Source of the DNA: a bacterium
GTDB lineage: Bacteria; Patescibacteriota; Minisyncoccia; Phycocordibacterales; Phycocordibacteraceae
Reading direction: 5' to 3'
Assembly: GCA_030651285.1 (NCBI GenBank)
Contig: JAUSCN010000017.1
Coordinates: forward strand, 1 to 64,000
DNA length: 64,000 nucleotides
Part shown: positions 16,979 through 25,805 of the stretch, piece by piece
How the letters are laid out: each line of letters opens with the position of its first letter
Position numbering within the stretch: the stretch's first letter is position 1
Notes under the pieces: model-generated
The model's input: only the letters and a program-made list of their open reading frames with translations
Databases searched by the model: none
What the model was told of the DNA's origin: nothing
Translations under genes and position numbers: made by a program

Positions 16979-18288
16979 GCGTTTATTCCTATGAAGTAAC
17001 CAATGGTGCTTTGGTCGTCGATGAGATATTTCTTAGCGACCTTCTGAACATCTTTTGTGGTGACACGCATAAGTGCTTGCGGAAGCGTGACAAATCGGGT
17101 CCAATCGCCTACCGCGATCTCCTCATTGAGACTGTCGAGGAGTACATAAGGGCCATCACGACGTGAAGCGACGTAGGCGCGCAAGAAGCGCTTTGCCTGC
17201 GTAAGCTCCTGAGCGGTGACTCCCTTCGAGATTATTTTCTGGAATTCCTGCTTCAGACGCTTCTCCATCACTTCGTGTCGAGTGCGCGGCGCGAGCGTGA
17301 TATAGGAAATTAGAAGCGACGGGTCGCGGAACTGGTAGCACGTAGTGGAGATGTCCGTCGCAAGAGCCGTGTCGATGAGCGCACGATACAGTCGACTTGT
17401 TTTGCTTGCTCCAAGAATGAACGCGAGCATGAGAAGCGCTGGCATGTCTGGATCTGTTGCAGCTGGAATCTTGTGTGCGATAGCAACCATATTTGAGTGT
17501 CCAGTACGCTTTATGACAGCGCGGCGCTCCCCTTCCTGTGTCGGCTCCTTGGTGTATATCTCCGCCGATAATATCGGCGCCTTGTTGTGCGCGCCAAATT
17601 CCTTGATGATCGCCGCGAGCGTCGCTTCGGAGTCAAAACTCCCGACTACCGATACTGTAGCGTTATCGGGGTGATAAAAATCATCATAGAATTTCTTAAG
17701 CCGCTCGATCGAGATATTTTCGATGTCGCTTCTCCAGCCTATCGTTGGGTGGTGGTACGGGTGTGCAGTGTACGCTAGTGCCCAGAGCTGTTTATCGAGC
17801 GCATGCATCATCTGGTTTTCGCCCCGCTCAAACTCATTACGCACAATCGGCATTTCCGACTGGCGGTCCTCTTCGATAAGATTCGCACGACGCATGCGGT
17901 CAGCCTCGAGCGCTATAGCTGCTGGCAGGTATTCTTGCGGAACCACGGCGTAGTAGTTCGTACGATCGTTCCAGGTTGTTGCATTTACAAGGGCTCCTTT
18001 AGTCTCCAGAAGTTCCCAGATCGTATTTCCTTTTGCCTTATTGAAATTTTCGGAGCCTTTGAACATGAGGTGCTCGAGTAGGTGCGTGGCACCCGTGTAC
18101 CCAACAGCTTCATTTCGAGAACCGACCCGGTATGTGACCATAAGTCCGGCTACTGGAGTGGTCGCAGCTGGAGCAAGGAGTATCTGAAGACCGTTTGAGT
18201 CGAGGCGGTATTCATGAATCCCCTCAAGTGAGCGGATGAATGTCGCACCATCAAGTATCGGCACAGAGGGAGAATTGGAGGAACGCAT
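16975..18288 (-). CDS. M16-family zinc peptidase (catalytic subunit)
   Basis: The 437 residues contain the inverted zinc motif H69-L-L-E72-H73 and the downstream glutamate near E152 (RNEFERGE), so it should be active. The C-terminal half holds the usual second M16 domain (LMLAFILGASKTSRLYRALID). No signal peptide is visible; it should be cytosolic. It is translationally coupled to the inactive-type paralog. A weak extended -10 (TGG-TAGAGT) ends 9 bases before the ATG. Neither M16 gene has a counterpart in the right arm. Confidence 0.9.
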   Translation of the reverse strand: MRSSNSPSVPILDGATFIRSLEGIHEYRLDSNGLQILLAPAATTPVAGLMVTYRVGSRNEAVGYTGATHLLEHLMFKGSENFNKAKGNTIWELLETKGALVNATTWNDRTNYYAVVPQEYLPAAIALEADRMRRANLIEEDRQSEMPIVRNEFERGENQMMHALDKQLWALAYTAHPYHHPTIGWRSDIENISIERLKKFYDDFYHPDNATVSVVGSFDSEATLAAIIKEFGAHNKAPILSAEIYTKEPTQEGERRAVIKRTGHSNMVAIAHKIPAATDPDMPALLMLAFILGASKTSRLYRALIDTALATDISTTCYQFRDPSLLISYITLAPRTRHEVMEKRLKQEFQKIISKGVTAQELTQAKRFLRAYVASRRDGPYVLLDSLNEEIAVGDWTRFVTLPQALMRVTTKDVQKVAKKYLIDDQSTIGYFIGINA

Positions 18289-18320
18289 ATGCGTCTTACT
18301 CTACCAAACGGCTCCCTAAT

Positions 18321-18893
18321 CTACAAAAACGCTGCTCGTTCTTTCTCGTGAGCTTCAATGAGGCGCTTCGTGAGCGGGTGTTCCGGAAGTCTTGACTCTG
18401 CGATGCGAGCCACTTCGCCGTGGTACCACAGATACGATTCGATGGGCTGTGTCCAGCGAGACAAAAAAGATGCACCTTCTAATTCGTATGCTTCAAGGCG
18501 GCTCTCGATATTGTCTACTTTGTCGGCAAGAGCGATGAGCACAGCTCCGTCATTTGCATGCTCAAGCCGCACAAGATAATCTGCTTTGCGCTCCTTCCAG
18601 CCGAACTTAGTTCCATCTTTCTCCTTTATTTCGCTCACCGATACGACAAGTTCTGCGACGCGCTCATTAAATGCTTCGGCGATCTCTTCACGAGTGGTGC
18701 CCGTGTCTTCGATCGTGTCGTGTAAAAGCGCTGCAGTCACAATGTCGTCATCCGCCCCGCCCTCAGCTACTAAAAGAGCTGCTGAGAAAAGGTGTGTGAT
18801 ATAGGGCAGTGGCTCCACCTCTTGGCGCATGTGCCCATGATGCTTTCGTGCTGCGAACTGAATCGCCTTCTTTATCTGCGGCGTGTGATTCAT
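18321..18893 (-). CDS. HD-domain phosphohydrolase (MESH1/SpoT hydrolase-like)
   Basis: The 190 residues have a metal-binding HD pattern: H in KAIQFAARKHHGHMR, TAALLHDTIEDTG (HD pair followed by ED), and ADKVDNIES (distal Asp). This matches the small alarmone hydrolase/MESH1 and SpoT hydrolase layout, including the HDTIEDT motif. (p)ppGpp hydrolysis is likely by family; the actual substrate is not proven. A TATACT hexamer (18901-18906) ends 7 bases before the ATG. Confidence 0.82.
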   Translation of the reverse strand: MNHTPQIKKAIQFAARKHHGHMRQEVEPLPYITHLFSAALLVAEGGADDDIVTAALLHDTIEDTGTTREEIAEAFNERVAELVVSVSEIKEKDGTKFGWKERKADYLVRLEHANDGAVLIALADKVDNIESRLEAYELEGASFLSRWTQPIESYLWYHGEVARIAESRLPEHPLTKRLIEAHEKERAAFL

Positions 18894-18911
18894 GATGCGA
18901 AGTATACTCTA

Positions 18912-19580
18912 CTAGAGCCAATCAATCTGAGTTTTTCCGTTTACTGTTAGGTACTCGTTTGCACGACTGAAGTGTTTGCAGCCGAGGAAACCCGAAGCGG
19001 CGGAGAATGGCGAGGGGTGCGGAGCTTCGAGTACTAAGTGCTTGTTCCGGTCGATGTGCGCGCCTTTCTGCTTCGCATAGTTGCCCCAGAGCATGAAGAC
19101 GATGCCCGTGCGCTCTTCCGAGAGCGCACGGATAACAGCATCGGTAAATTGTTCCCACCCCTTTTCCTGATGCGAACCAGCCGAATGCGCTCGTACGGTT
19201 AGTGTCGCATTCAATAGCAGAACTCCCTGCTTCGCCCAGCGCGAAAGATCGCCATCGGTATGCACGAGCGTCTTCCCTAAATCGCTCGCAATCTCTTTAA
19301 AGATATTCTTGAGCGAGGGCGGCACGGCTTCCCTCTCGTCGACCGCAAATGCAAGACCGTTCGCCTGTCGCTCGCCATGATACGGATCCTGGCCGAGGAT
19401 CACGACCTTTACGCTCTCGAACGGGCACAGGTCAAATGCGCGGAAGATATTTTTTGGTGCTGGGTACACTTTTCCTTCCAAGTATTCCTTCTTCACAAAT
19501 GTTGTTAGCTCCGTAAAATATGTTTTCTCGAATTCACCTTTCAGGTGATTCGCCCACGACGGATCTATTTTTACGTTCAT
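18912..19580 (-). CDS. ung: Uracil-DNA glycosylase, family 1
   Basis: It excises uracil from DNA as the first step of base-excision repair. The 222 residues have both family-1 motifs: GQDPYHG with catalytic Asp near residue 68, and HPSPFSA near 188. LLLNATLTVRAHSAGSHQ and VFMLWGNYAKQK are also conserved. It belongs to a run of repair genes (PD-(D/E)XK nuclease, MGMT-like, ung). The right arm has an unrelated family-4-like glycosylase in the comparable interval (58605). Confidence 0.96.
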   Translation of the reverse strand: MNVKIDPSWANHLKGEFEKTYFTELTTFVKKEYLEGKVYPAPKNIFRAFDLCPFESVKVVILGQDPYHGERQANGLAFAVDEREAVPPSLKNIFKEIASDLGKTLVHTDGDLSRWAKQGVLLLNATLTVRAHSAGSHQEKGWEQFTDAVIRALSEERTGIVFMLWGNYAKQKGAHIDRNKHLVLEAPHPSPFSAASGFLGCKHFSRANEYLTVNGKTQIDWL

Positions 19581-19583
19581 ACC

Positions 19584-19841
19584 CTATATAGCACCTTCGG
19601 CCTTCAATAGAGCACGTTTGCGCGCAGTGCCACGATTATACGCTCCGAGCGAACCGTCAGAACGTATGACCCGATGGCACGGCACCAATGGATCATGATT
19701 GTTCTTCATGATAGTGCCTACAGCTCGTGCTGCGCCAGGATGCTCTGCCGCTTCTGCAACCTCACCGTAGCTAAGTGTCTTTCCTTTTGGAATCTTACGC
19801 ACTACCTCTCTGACGCGTTCGGCAAAAGAGCTTTTCCGCAT
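19584..19841 (-). CDS. O6-alkylguanine-DNA alkyltransferase, C-terminal-domain-only form
   Basis: An 85-residue protein equal to the DNA-binding/active-site domain of Ogt/MGMT: FAERVREVVRKIPKGKTLSYGEVAE, GAARAVGTIM, and the acceptor motif PCHRVIRSDGSLGAY with Cys present. The N-terminal domain is missing, as in small Ogt or alkyltransferase-like proteins; the Cys argues for real methyl transfer. A 28-codon upstream extension overlaps the nuclease gene and is rejected. Two bases separate it from that gene. Confidence 0.88.
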   Translation of the reverse strand: MRKSSFAERVREVVRKIPKGKTLSYGEVAEAAEHPGAARAVGTIMKNNHDPLVPCHRVIRSDGSLGAYNRGTARKRALLKAEGAI

Positions 19842-19843
19842 GG

Positions 19844-20635
19844 CTATTTCTTTTTCTTCTTGCTGTCTTGGTGAAGCTCGAGCAGTTTTTTCCCTGCATT
19901 TTCGCGGTAGGGGCAATACTCGCAACGTGATCCGACTTTTGGAATGACATCGGAATCAAGACACCCCTTCAGTTCGCTAAGCGTTTTCGGTATCCAGGAA
20001 TCATCTCCTTCGTACGGCAATATCGTGATATCGAATTCGAGCTTACCGTCGAACGCTTCCTTGTCATTCAATCCGTTTGCGTAGACGAAGTATGCAATCG
20101 GCGAGACATTGAAGTCGTTTCGACGGAAGAGCCATTGATACACTTCTACCTGGCGCTTGTATTGAATCTTCCACTCATCATCGAGCGTAACCTCTTTCTT
20201 CCCGGCGGTCGCTTTGTAGTCGACGATATACAGTTCGCCGGCAGGATTCACCCAGACATCGTCAATGCCGCCCCGCACGATAAGGTTATTTTCAGTGTCG
20301 TGATATTTTATGCCGCGCTTGAATGCGTCGCGCCACTCTTCGAGTTTGTCGTGTGCATATGGGATCGCGTCGATGCCATATTTCGTCATGAGTGGGTGTG
20401 CTTCTCCGGCCGCACGACGCACATCGAACTCGCGTTTGAAGAGCTCATCAACAGCATTATTCAGAGTGAAGGGTGGCGTATCAGGACGGCCGATGCCGTA
20501 GCGCGCCTCAATCCAGAAGCAGCGCGGACACTCAAGGAAGCGTTCGATCTTTGATCGCGATATCGTGTATGGTTCGCGCGATGATGGATTAAACCGCCCC
20601 TTCTCCCACTTGAGCTTGTATCCGCCGAATGCCAT
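19844..20635 (-). CDS. PD-(D/E)XK nuclease with four-Cys cluster (RecB/Cas4-like)
   Basis: The 263 residues show the RecB-type nuclease core: GGIDDVWV (acidic residue), ELYIVDYKAT (D-x-K), QVEVYQWLF (QxxxY). Two Cys pairs bracket the core, ECPRC near residue 36 and CEYCPYR near 240. This is the arrangement that holds a 4Fe-4S cluster in AddB and Cas4. No cas genes or CRISPR repeats are nearby, so it is more likely a repair nuclease. The C-terminus is Lys-rich. Confidence 0.85.
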   Translation of the reverse strand: MAFGGYKLKWEKGRFNPSSREPYTISRSKIERFLECPRCFWIEARYGIGRPDTPPFTLNNAVDELFKREFDVRRAAGEAHPLMTKYGIDAIPYAHDKLEEWRDAFKRGIKYHDTENNLIVRGGIDDVWVNPAGELYIVDYKATAGKKEVTLDDEWKIQYKRQVEVYQWLFRRNDFNVSPIAYFVYANGLNDKEAFDGKLEFDITILPYEGDDSWIPKTLSELKGCLDSDVIPKVGSRCEYCPYRENAGKKLLELHQDSKKKKK

Positions 20636-20636
20636 A

Positions 20637-21113
20637 TCAGTCAGCGGTAGTGAAATACGCTACTGCACGTGCTCCCGTATCGAAATCGACATACGCGCTA
20701 TTGAACGTTGCGTCGAATGCTCCGCTCGTATCATCACGGTACAGCTGTATCGCATAGGTGCGGCCTGGTTCAGTAGCGCGCAGGAGCGAAATGGCCACGT
20801 GACTGCGAGGACCACTTATACGCACGGCACCAAGCACATTGCCCAAGTCGTTATCGATGACTTCGCGCACTGCGACCCATACACCTGGTGCCGGTACGGT
20901 CACAGACTCTACGACAACAGTATCTCCAGCGGGCTGGCCGGCGACCGATATGGAGCCACCCTCTTTTATTGTCGGTGTCGTGGATGTTGCGGTAAATAGA
21001 GACGCAGGAGGTTCTGATCCGGCTGTAAAGCCCCTATAGAACTGTATGCTCATGAGTAAAACGCCGAGAATGATGCCTACGATAAATGAACCTGTAGAAA
21101 AATGCTTCATCAT
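20637..21113 (-). CDS. Membrane-anchored protein with a DUF7282-like extracellular domain
   Basis: 158 residues. There is one N-terminal transmembrane segment (about 8-26, FIVGIILGVLLMSIQFYRGF), a Ser/Thr-rich spacer, then a beta-sandwich-like domain (VVVESVTVPAPGVWVAVREV, GRTYAIQLYRDD, GAFD, YVDFDTGARAVAYF). The pattern resembles DUF7282 domains from memory. Function unknown. It overlaps the ATP-cone gene by 4 bases and is followed by the nuclease after 1 base, so it is in the same operon. Confidence 0.7.
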   Translation of the reverse strand: MMKHFSTGSFIVGIILGVLLMSIQFYRGFTAGSEPPASLFTATSTTPTIKEGGSISVAGQPAGDTVVVESVTVPAPGVWVAVREVIDNDLGNVLGAVRISGPRSHVAISLLRATEPGRTYAIQLYRDDTSGAFDATFNSAYVDFDTGARAVAYFTTAD

Positions 21114-21982
21114 AAAGATGTCTCGTGATTTACGTGCGGAAGATCAAGAAGACCCTCTGCTTCGATGAGAATTTCATCTGTGCGCGCGGCAGAAAGATGC
21201 AGAGGATCGAGCAAGTTGCGATCTTTCAAGGCCTGGTCGACCGCAATGACGCCACGTTCGATAAGCATGCGTTTTTCAGAGCGAGAAAATCCGGTAAGGG
21301 TCGTGATCGGGTACACTTTCGCGCGACTCATGTGCGTGAAGAGATTATTATTTGCCGGATATCCCCATCCAAGAAGTTCTACGCCCGAACACTCGGCATA
21401 CGCGATCGCTTCAGAGGTGAATTTGGTGTTGGTGACGAGCAGTCCGCGATCAATGGGACATGATCGGGCTTCGGTATCGCAATTGAAAATATCGTCGAAG
21501 CGACTCTTCACGTAGAGCGCGACCTTTAGGTCGGTCTTGTATCCTGGATCATTGTGATATTTGAGTTCGGAAGCGATGAACATGTTCTGTTCGGGATGCG
21601 ATGCGTAGAAATCGACCTCGTGGGTGACGCACTTCCCTTTGATCATCTTGCGCGTTTCTACTTGCCAGCCCTCTGCACTATAGAGATGCGATATGAAATC
21701 TTCAAACGGATGTCCAGTGGGACCAAGCTCAAGCAGTGCACGACGCAAAGCGTAACGAGCCGCTACGGGGCGCGCTTCTTTACGCAGAAGAGCGAACGCG
21801 CGGGTGTAAATCTCTTTTGAAGAGGATCCTGGTGCGACCGTATTCGTAATAGTATCTGCGATTCGATCCGCGACGTGTCCGCTTGCGCCGGAACGCTTGA
21901 GAGACGTGACGAGGCGCTCAGGATCAAAATATTCGCTTGCCCCGTCTGCCTTTATGATAACGAGCGGTGTCGCAGTTGTCAT
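21110..21982 (-). CDS. ATP-cone / PD-(D/E)XK nuclease fusion
   Basis: The 290 residues open with an ATP-cone (about 6-90: VIIKADGASEYFDPERLVTSL, YTRAFALLRKEARPVAARYALRRAL), the nucleotide-sensing domain of ribonucleotide reductases and NrdR. A restriction-endonuclease-like core follows: EVDFYA (acidic), IASELKYHN (E-x-K), LKVALYVKSRFDDI. A C-terminal helical part contains FSRSEKRMLIERGV. The ortholog at 57272 has the same layout and also lies just after mnmA. A nucleotide-gated nuclease is inferred; no activity is known to me. Confidence 0.8.
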   Translation of the reverse strand: MTTATPLVIIKADGASEYFDPERLVTSLKRSGASGHVADRIADTITNTVAPGSSSKEIYTRAFALLRKEARPVAARYALRRALLELGPTGHPFEDFISHLYSAEGWQVETRKMIKGKCVTHEVDFYASHPEQNMFIASELKYHNDPGYKTDLKVALYVKSRFDDIFNCDTEARSCPIDRGLLVTNTKFTSEAIAYAECSGVELLGWGYPANNNLFTHMSRAKVYPITTLTGFSRSEKRMLIERGVIAVDQALKDRNLLDPLHLSAARTDEILIEAEGLLDLPHVNHETSL

Positions 21983-22398
21983 GGCGATGTTGTGGTCGCC
22001 ACCGCGCCATTTATCGTTACGACAAGCGGCAAGCGTGCAGTGGTCGTCGATACTGAGGTCTTGAATGATGCTTGCGTAGGCAACTGAAGGCAGACCCCTT
22101 CGTCGTCGACCATCGTGACTGCGACAAGGATGTTTGGGGTACTTGAAGCGTCACTTCCGATGGCGATATTCGCTTCTGCACTTACTGTCGCGCATGCATT
22201 CGGCATTTCGACTGTACCGGTAATCGTGTGCACGCCCTTCTTGTAGGAATCACGGACCGTGACTTGCGGGATAGTCGTTGCTGTGGATCCTTGCAGCGTC
22301 TCAGTGATGTCGCGGGTGTGGGGCACTGAAAGCACGAATCCGATAATCACGACAAGCGCGATAATCGCTGCAGCGACCCAAAGACGTGTATGACTCAT
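21979..22398 (-). CDS. Small membrane-anchored protein, 139 aa
   Basis: No family is recognised. One N-terminal transmembrane segment (residues 6-25, LWVAAAIIALVVIIGFVLSV) anchors a Thr/Ser-rich, beta-strand-rich exterior domain with two Cys (NACATVSAE, EGVCLQLP) that could form a disulfide. It overlaps mnmA upstream and the ATP-cone gene downstream by 4 bases each, so it is translated as part of that operon. Confidence 0.7.
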   Translation of the reverse strand: MSHTRLWVAAAIIALVVIIGFVLSVPHTRDITETLQGSTATTIPQVTVRDSYKKGVHTITGTVEMPNACATVSAEANIAIGSDASSTPNILVAVTMVDDEGVCLQLPTQASFKTSVSTTTARLPLVVTINGAVATTTSP

Positions 22399-23396
22399 GA
22401 CGCAATGATACCACCACCGACCATTTCGTCATCACGATAAAAGACGACCGATTGGCCGGGCGTTGGGATTTCGGGAAGACCTACGGCGCTGATGAAGTGA
22501 GCCCCCTCAATGCGACCCTGTATGCGGGGACCACGATAGCGGTATTGTGCCTCGATATTGCCCTCCGTGTCACTAAGCCAGTTTGCATCAGTGAAAAGTA
22601 TCCCCTCAGATGCATGCGCAGCGTGCGGAGTACGCGACTTTCCGACTAGGAGCTCGTTCTTTGTGACATCTTTTGCAAGCACGAACCACGGACCGGATTC
22701 AGTCGCGTCATGGAGGGCAATGCGCTGCCCTATAGTAGAGAGAAGCACTCCGCCGTGTGTACCGATCACATTTCCTTTTTCATCGAGCGCGCGCCCGACC
22801 ACGACGCCAAACTCACTGCGTAAAAATTCTTCGACTGAGATACTCCCAAGGAAACAAACTCCCTGACTGTCTTTCTTCTTGGCGACCGGCACATTAAATC
22901 TCTTTGCCAGCTTGCGCACGACTTCTTTCTCCATGTTCCCTACTGGAAAAAGCGTTTCAGTAAGAATATGTTTGGGAACCGCCCAAAGGAAGTAGCGCTG
23001 GTCCTTTTCGCCACTTCGATAATGCCCCATCGCAATGTGGTCTGCTCCATGAGCCTTCGCAAATCGATAGAACGCGCCGAACTTCACATCGCGATTGCAC
23101 ATAATGTCGGGATTTGGTGTGCGCCCGGCTCGATACTCTGAAATCAGATAATCGATGACGCCCTTCTTGTATTCGGCGCTGGCATCGAGCGTGAGGAATG
23201 GGATCCTGAGCCGTGCTGCCACACGCATCGCATCGCGCCGCTCTTCTGCCCAAGTGCAGGGCATTCCTGGTGGATACCAGCCCTTAATGAATACGCCTGT
23301 CACCTTGGCGCCCGCGCGCTGCAAAAGTGCCGCTGCCACTGCGGAATCAACCCCACCTGAAAGGCCTACAAATATTTTCTTTCCTCGCGTGGTCAT
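22395..23396 (-). CDS. mnmA: tRNA-specific 2-thiouridylase MnmA
   Basis: It adds sulfur to U34 of tRNA-Lys/Glu/Gln. The 333 residues contain the PP-loop (VGLSGGVDSAVAAALL), the catalytic cysteines in MCNRDVKFG and VCFLGSISVEEFL, and the C-terminal beta-barrel (YRYRGPRIQGRI, GQSVVFY). No cysteine-desulfurase partner is present in the window. It follows mltG by 9 bases; the same mltG-mnmA order holds at 55360-57259. Confidence 0.95.
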   Translation of the reverse strand: MTTRGKKIFVGLSGGVDSAVAAALLQRAGAKVTGVFIKGWYPPGMPCTWAEERRDAMRVAARLRIPFLTLDASAEYKKGVIDYLISEYRAGRTPNPDIMCNRDVKFGAFYRFAKAHGADHIAMGHYRSGEKDQRYFLWAVPKHILTETLFPVGNMEKEVVRKLAKRFNVPVAKKKDSQGVCFLGSISVEEFLRSEFGVVVGRALDEKGNVIGTHGGVLLSTIGQRIALHDATESGPWFVLAKDVTKNELLVGKSRTPHAAHASEGILFTDANWLSDTEGNIEAQYRYRGPRIQGRIEGAHFISAVGLPEIPTPGQSVVFYRDDEMVGGGIIAS

Positions 23397-23405
23397 GGCG
23401 ACAGT

Positions 23406-24362
23406 CTATCGCAAATACTTTTTTTGGTTAGCTTGGTGCTCAGCATAGGTTGTGGCGTAATGCATGAGGTTATCCTTACCCGTCAGATAGTATAGATACT
23501 TCGTTTTCGTCGGGTGCAGCACTGCTTCAATTGAGCTCAGGCCAGGATTGCAGATGGGACCCGGCGGCAAACCCTTATACGTGTAGGTGTTGTACGGAGA
23601 GTCGACAGTAAGGTCTTTGAATGATGGATTGTACGTGTCGCGGTTGAATATATAGCCGAATACAGCATCGACCTGAAGCGGCATTCCGAGTTTGAGACGG
23701 TTCAGCAATATGCCCGCGACCATACGCCTGCTTTCGTCTGTTCGTGCCTCTTTCTCGATCAGCGAAGCGAGGATGATCGTGTCTGAGAGCGTACGGCCCG
23801 AGGCGCGAATGTCATCGGAAAGAGGTCCTATCTTCGTGTCGAAATTCACGCGCATCAGGGAAATGATCGATGCGGCATCCTCTGAAGGTACGAACAGATA
23901 CGTGTCAGGAAATAGATACCCCTCGTACTGTCTTGCAGCATTTTGAAAATCGACGGCCTTTATACCAGGAAAAGCTTCTTCGATTTTTGCTGCAGACTCT
24001 CGCACGGTTATACCTTCAGGAAATGTTATGCGTACCGCCGGAAATCCGTAGTCACCAGCTAGCAATCGATATGCGACGAAGAATACGTTTTGCGGATTCT
24101 CGAAACGATAACTACCGGCGTGCACGCCCCCACTTCCACCCGAAAGACGCAGGAGGAGCTCCAGAATCAGTGCGTGCGAGACGATGTGTTCATTGGAAAG
24201 CTGGTCGGCAATGGCTGATGCAGAACTTCCGCGCTCGATACCGATGATGCCGTTCGAGGGGAAATTCCTAGGCGCAGCAAATAACGCGAGATAGAAAGCA
24301 ATCAGAACCAGTATAGACACGGACACCACACGCCATGGACTTCGTTGTACTGAAAAATCCAT
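23406..24362 (-). CDS. mltG: Endolytic murein transglycosylase MltG
   Basis: A membrane enzyme that cleaves nascent glycan strands and limits their length. The 318 residues have an N-terminal transmembrane helix (about 12-29), a LysM-like segment (ITFPEGITVRESAAKI), and the YceG catalytic domain with LASLIEKEA (catalytic Glu), GILLNRLKLGMPLQVDA, YNTYTYKGLPPGPICNPG and YYLTGKD. It sits 9 bases ahead of mnmA. Confidence 0.95.
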   Translation of the reverse strand: MDFSVQRSPWRVVSVSILVLIAFYLALFAAPRNFPSNGIIGIERGSSASAIADQLSNEHIVSHALILELLLRLSGGSGGVHAGSYRFENPQNVFFVAYRLLAGDYGFPAVRITFPEGITVRESAAKIEEAFPGIKAVDFQNAARQYEGYLFPDTYLFVPSEDAASIISLMRVNFDTKIGPLSDDIRASGRTLSDTIILASLIEKEARTDESRRMVAGILLNRLKLGMPLQVDAVFGYIFNRDTYNPSFKDLTVDSPYNTYTYKGLPPGPICNPGLSSIEAVLHPTKTKYLYYLTGKDNLMHYATTYAEHQANQKKYLR

Positions 24363-24367
24363 GCAGA

Positions 24368-25732
24368 TTAGGTCGGAAGATTCTCCGGAGCTTGGCCAGT
24401 GGTCGAGCGGATGCGCGCTAGACCCGGAGCTTCAATTGAAGCAGATGGGATGTGATAGATCGTGGCAATTTCCTCAGTGCTCATTACCATGATTTTACTA
24501 GGAGAATGACTTCCTTGATAGAAAGGATTATGGAAAAATTGGCGGCGGCGGAACACTTCGACCAAGTGTCGGCGAAAACTATCCTTCCTTTTATCGACAC
24601 CAGTCTCCCATGGATAATCATCGAAGTTCTTAAGCCAACCGGTCGATTCAATACTGTTCCAGCCCTCGCTGTTGACGGGCTTATAGAGCGAGATCAGGTG
24701 CGTTATCACTGCCGCATTAAAACTCTTAGGTTTAGCGATATATATCGCCCGACCGCCAACATCGAAAGCGAGCTTCGACACATTACGTTCTATTGCCGCC
24801 ATCATTTCCAGCTGGCCCTTAGTAGGATTCGGGAATCCGAGTGTTTTTTTCTTGGTGTCAGGGTCGACATAGACGTCTCGTGTTTCCTCACGAATTTTTT
24901 TGAGAAGATCTTTCGCTTCATCTTTCCAAGTGTGCGGTTTTCCGTCTGACTTGGTCTTGCTGTATTTCTCGCCCTTATGAGCCCTAATGATGAGTTGGAA
25001 CCAGATGTACTCACCTTTCCCGACAGAACTCATAAATTCGATGATGCTGGCGAGCGGATCGGTCTGCTCAGGCTCCTTCTGTACCTTGTCGAGCCCGAAC
25101 TCAACATACGTTTTCATTGGTAGCGGATCAGCTCCTTTTTGCCAATAATCACAGCCCCAGACATTCCATTCTTCTGGCGTTGCAGAGATGAGTCGAGTGT
25201 AATCAATGGCTTCGGTTATCTGCACGCCTGGGTACTGAGCGTACATTTGCGCTTCGACGATGGAACGGAGCTTGGCGCGCGTCCATATGAAAAAATGCAC
25301 CTGTCCTTCAAAAGAGGCCAGCTCAAGCGACCACCAAGGGCGTACGCCTCCAGTGATTCGTGCCCACCAGTTTGATTCTCCTCCCGTAAGGTGCAAGCTA
25401 GTGAGGAACGTCTCCATTGCAAGCGGTGTTTTCACGAGATTGCGGGGTGGTCGGACTTCAAGCAGTACGTATTTCTGGGCTGCGATAAATTCACTTTTTT
25501 TGAAAATGTACCAAAGATCTATTGCCCCGCCGACCAGAAGGAATGGCAGCCACACAGGTGCCAGGAACAAAGCCATTGAGAACGACAGCGAGACGACCCC
25601 CGGCATCCATATATACGCATTAAGAATGAGGAGCATGGCCAATATGAAAAGCGGCCACGGCTCAAACCTAATGCCGTAAGTCCCTGTAAAGTACTCTTCG
25701 AAGTTCTTAACCGCATCAAAGAACGGAATCAT
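24368..25732 (-). CDS. CPR-type large membrane protein, 454 aa
   Basis: Two or three N-terminal transmembrane segments (about 25-90) are followed by a long cytoplasmic domain (YVLLEVRPPRNLVKTPLAMETF, FEGQVHFFIWTRAKLRSIVEAQMYAQYP). It ends MSTEEIATIYHIP...APGLARI...ENLPT. From memory, such regions precede a VirB4/TraG-like ATPase in some CPR type IV secretion proteins; no ATPase motifs are present here. The ortholog is at 54069. An extended -10 (TGA-TATACT, 25745-25750) lies 12 bases before the ATG. Confidence 0.7.
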   Translation of the reverse strand: MIPFFDAVKNFEEYFTGTYGIRFEPWPLFILAMLLILNAYIWMPGVVSLSFSMALFLAPVWLPFLLVGGAIDLWYIFKKSEFIAAQKYVLLEVRPPRNLVKTPLAMETFLTSLHLTGGESNWWARITGGVRPWWSLELASFEGQVHFFIWTRAKLRSIVEAQMYAQYPGVQITEAIDYTRLISATPEEWNVWGCDYWQKGADPLPMKTYVEFGLDKVQKEPEQTDPLASIIEFMSSVGKGEYIWFQLIIRAHKGEKYSKTKSDGKPHTWKDEAKDLLKKIREETRDVYVDPDTKKKTLGFPNPTKGQLEMMAAIERNVSKLAFDVGGRAIYIAKPKSFNAAVITHLISLYKPVNSEGWNSIESTGWLKNFDDYPWETGVDKRKDSFRRHLVEVFRRRQFFHNPFYQGSHSPSKIMVMSTEEIATIYHIPSASIEAPGLARIRSTTGQAPENLPT

Positions 25733-25759
25733 AGTATTGAATGAAGTATATCAATAAAA

Positions 25760-25791
25760 AATAAGAGCCCGTCAATAGACGGGCTCTTATT
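25760..25791 (-). terminator. Intrinsic terminator of the HARE-regulator gene
   Basis: A 14-bp perfect stem (25760-25773, 25778-25791) with AATA loop is followed on the minus strand by TTTTATTG. It lies 15 bases after the stop at 25806. Confidence 0.85.
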
Positions 25792-25805
25792 TGTGTACAG
25801 ACGTA

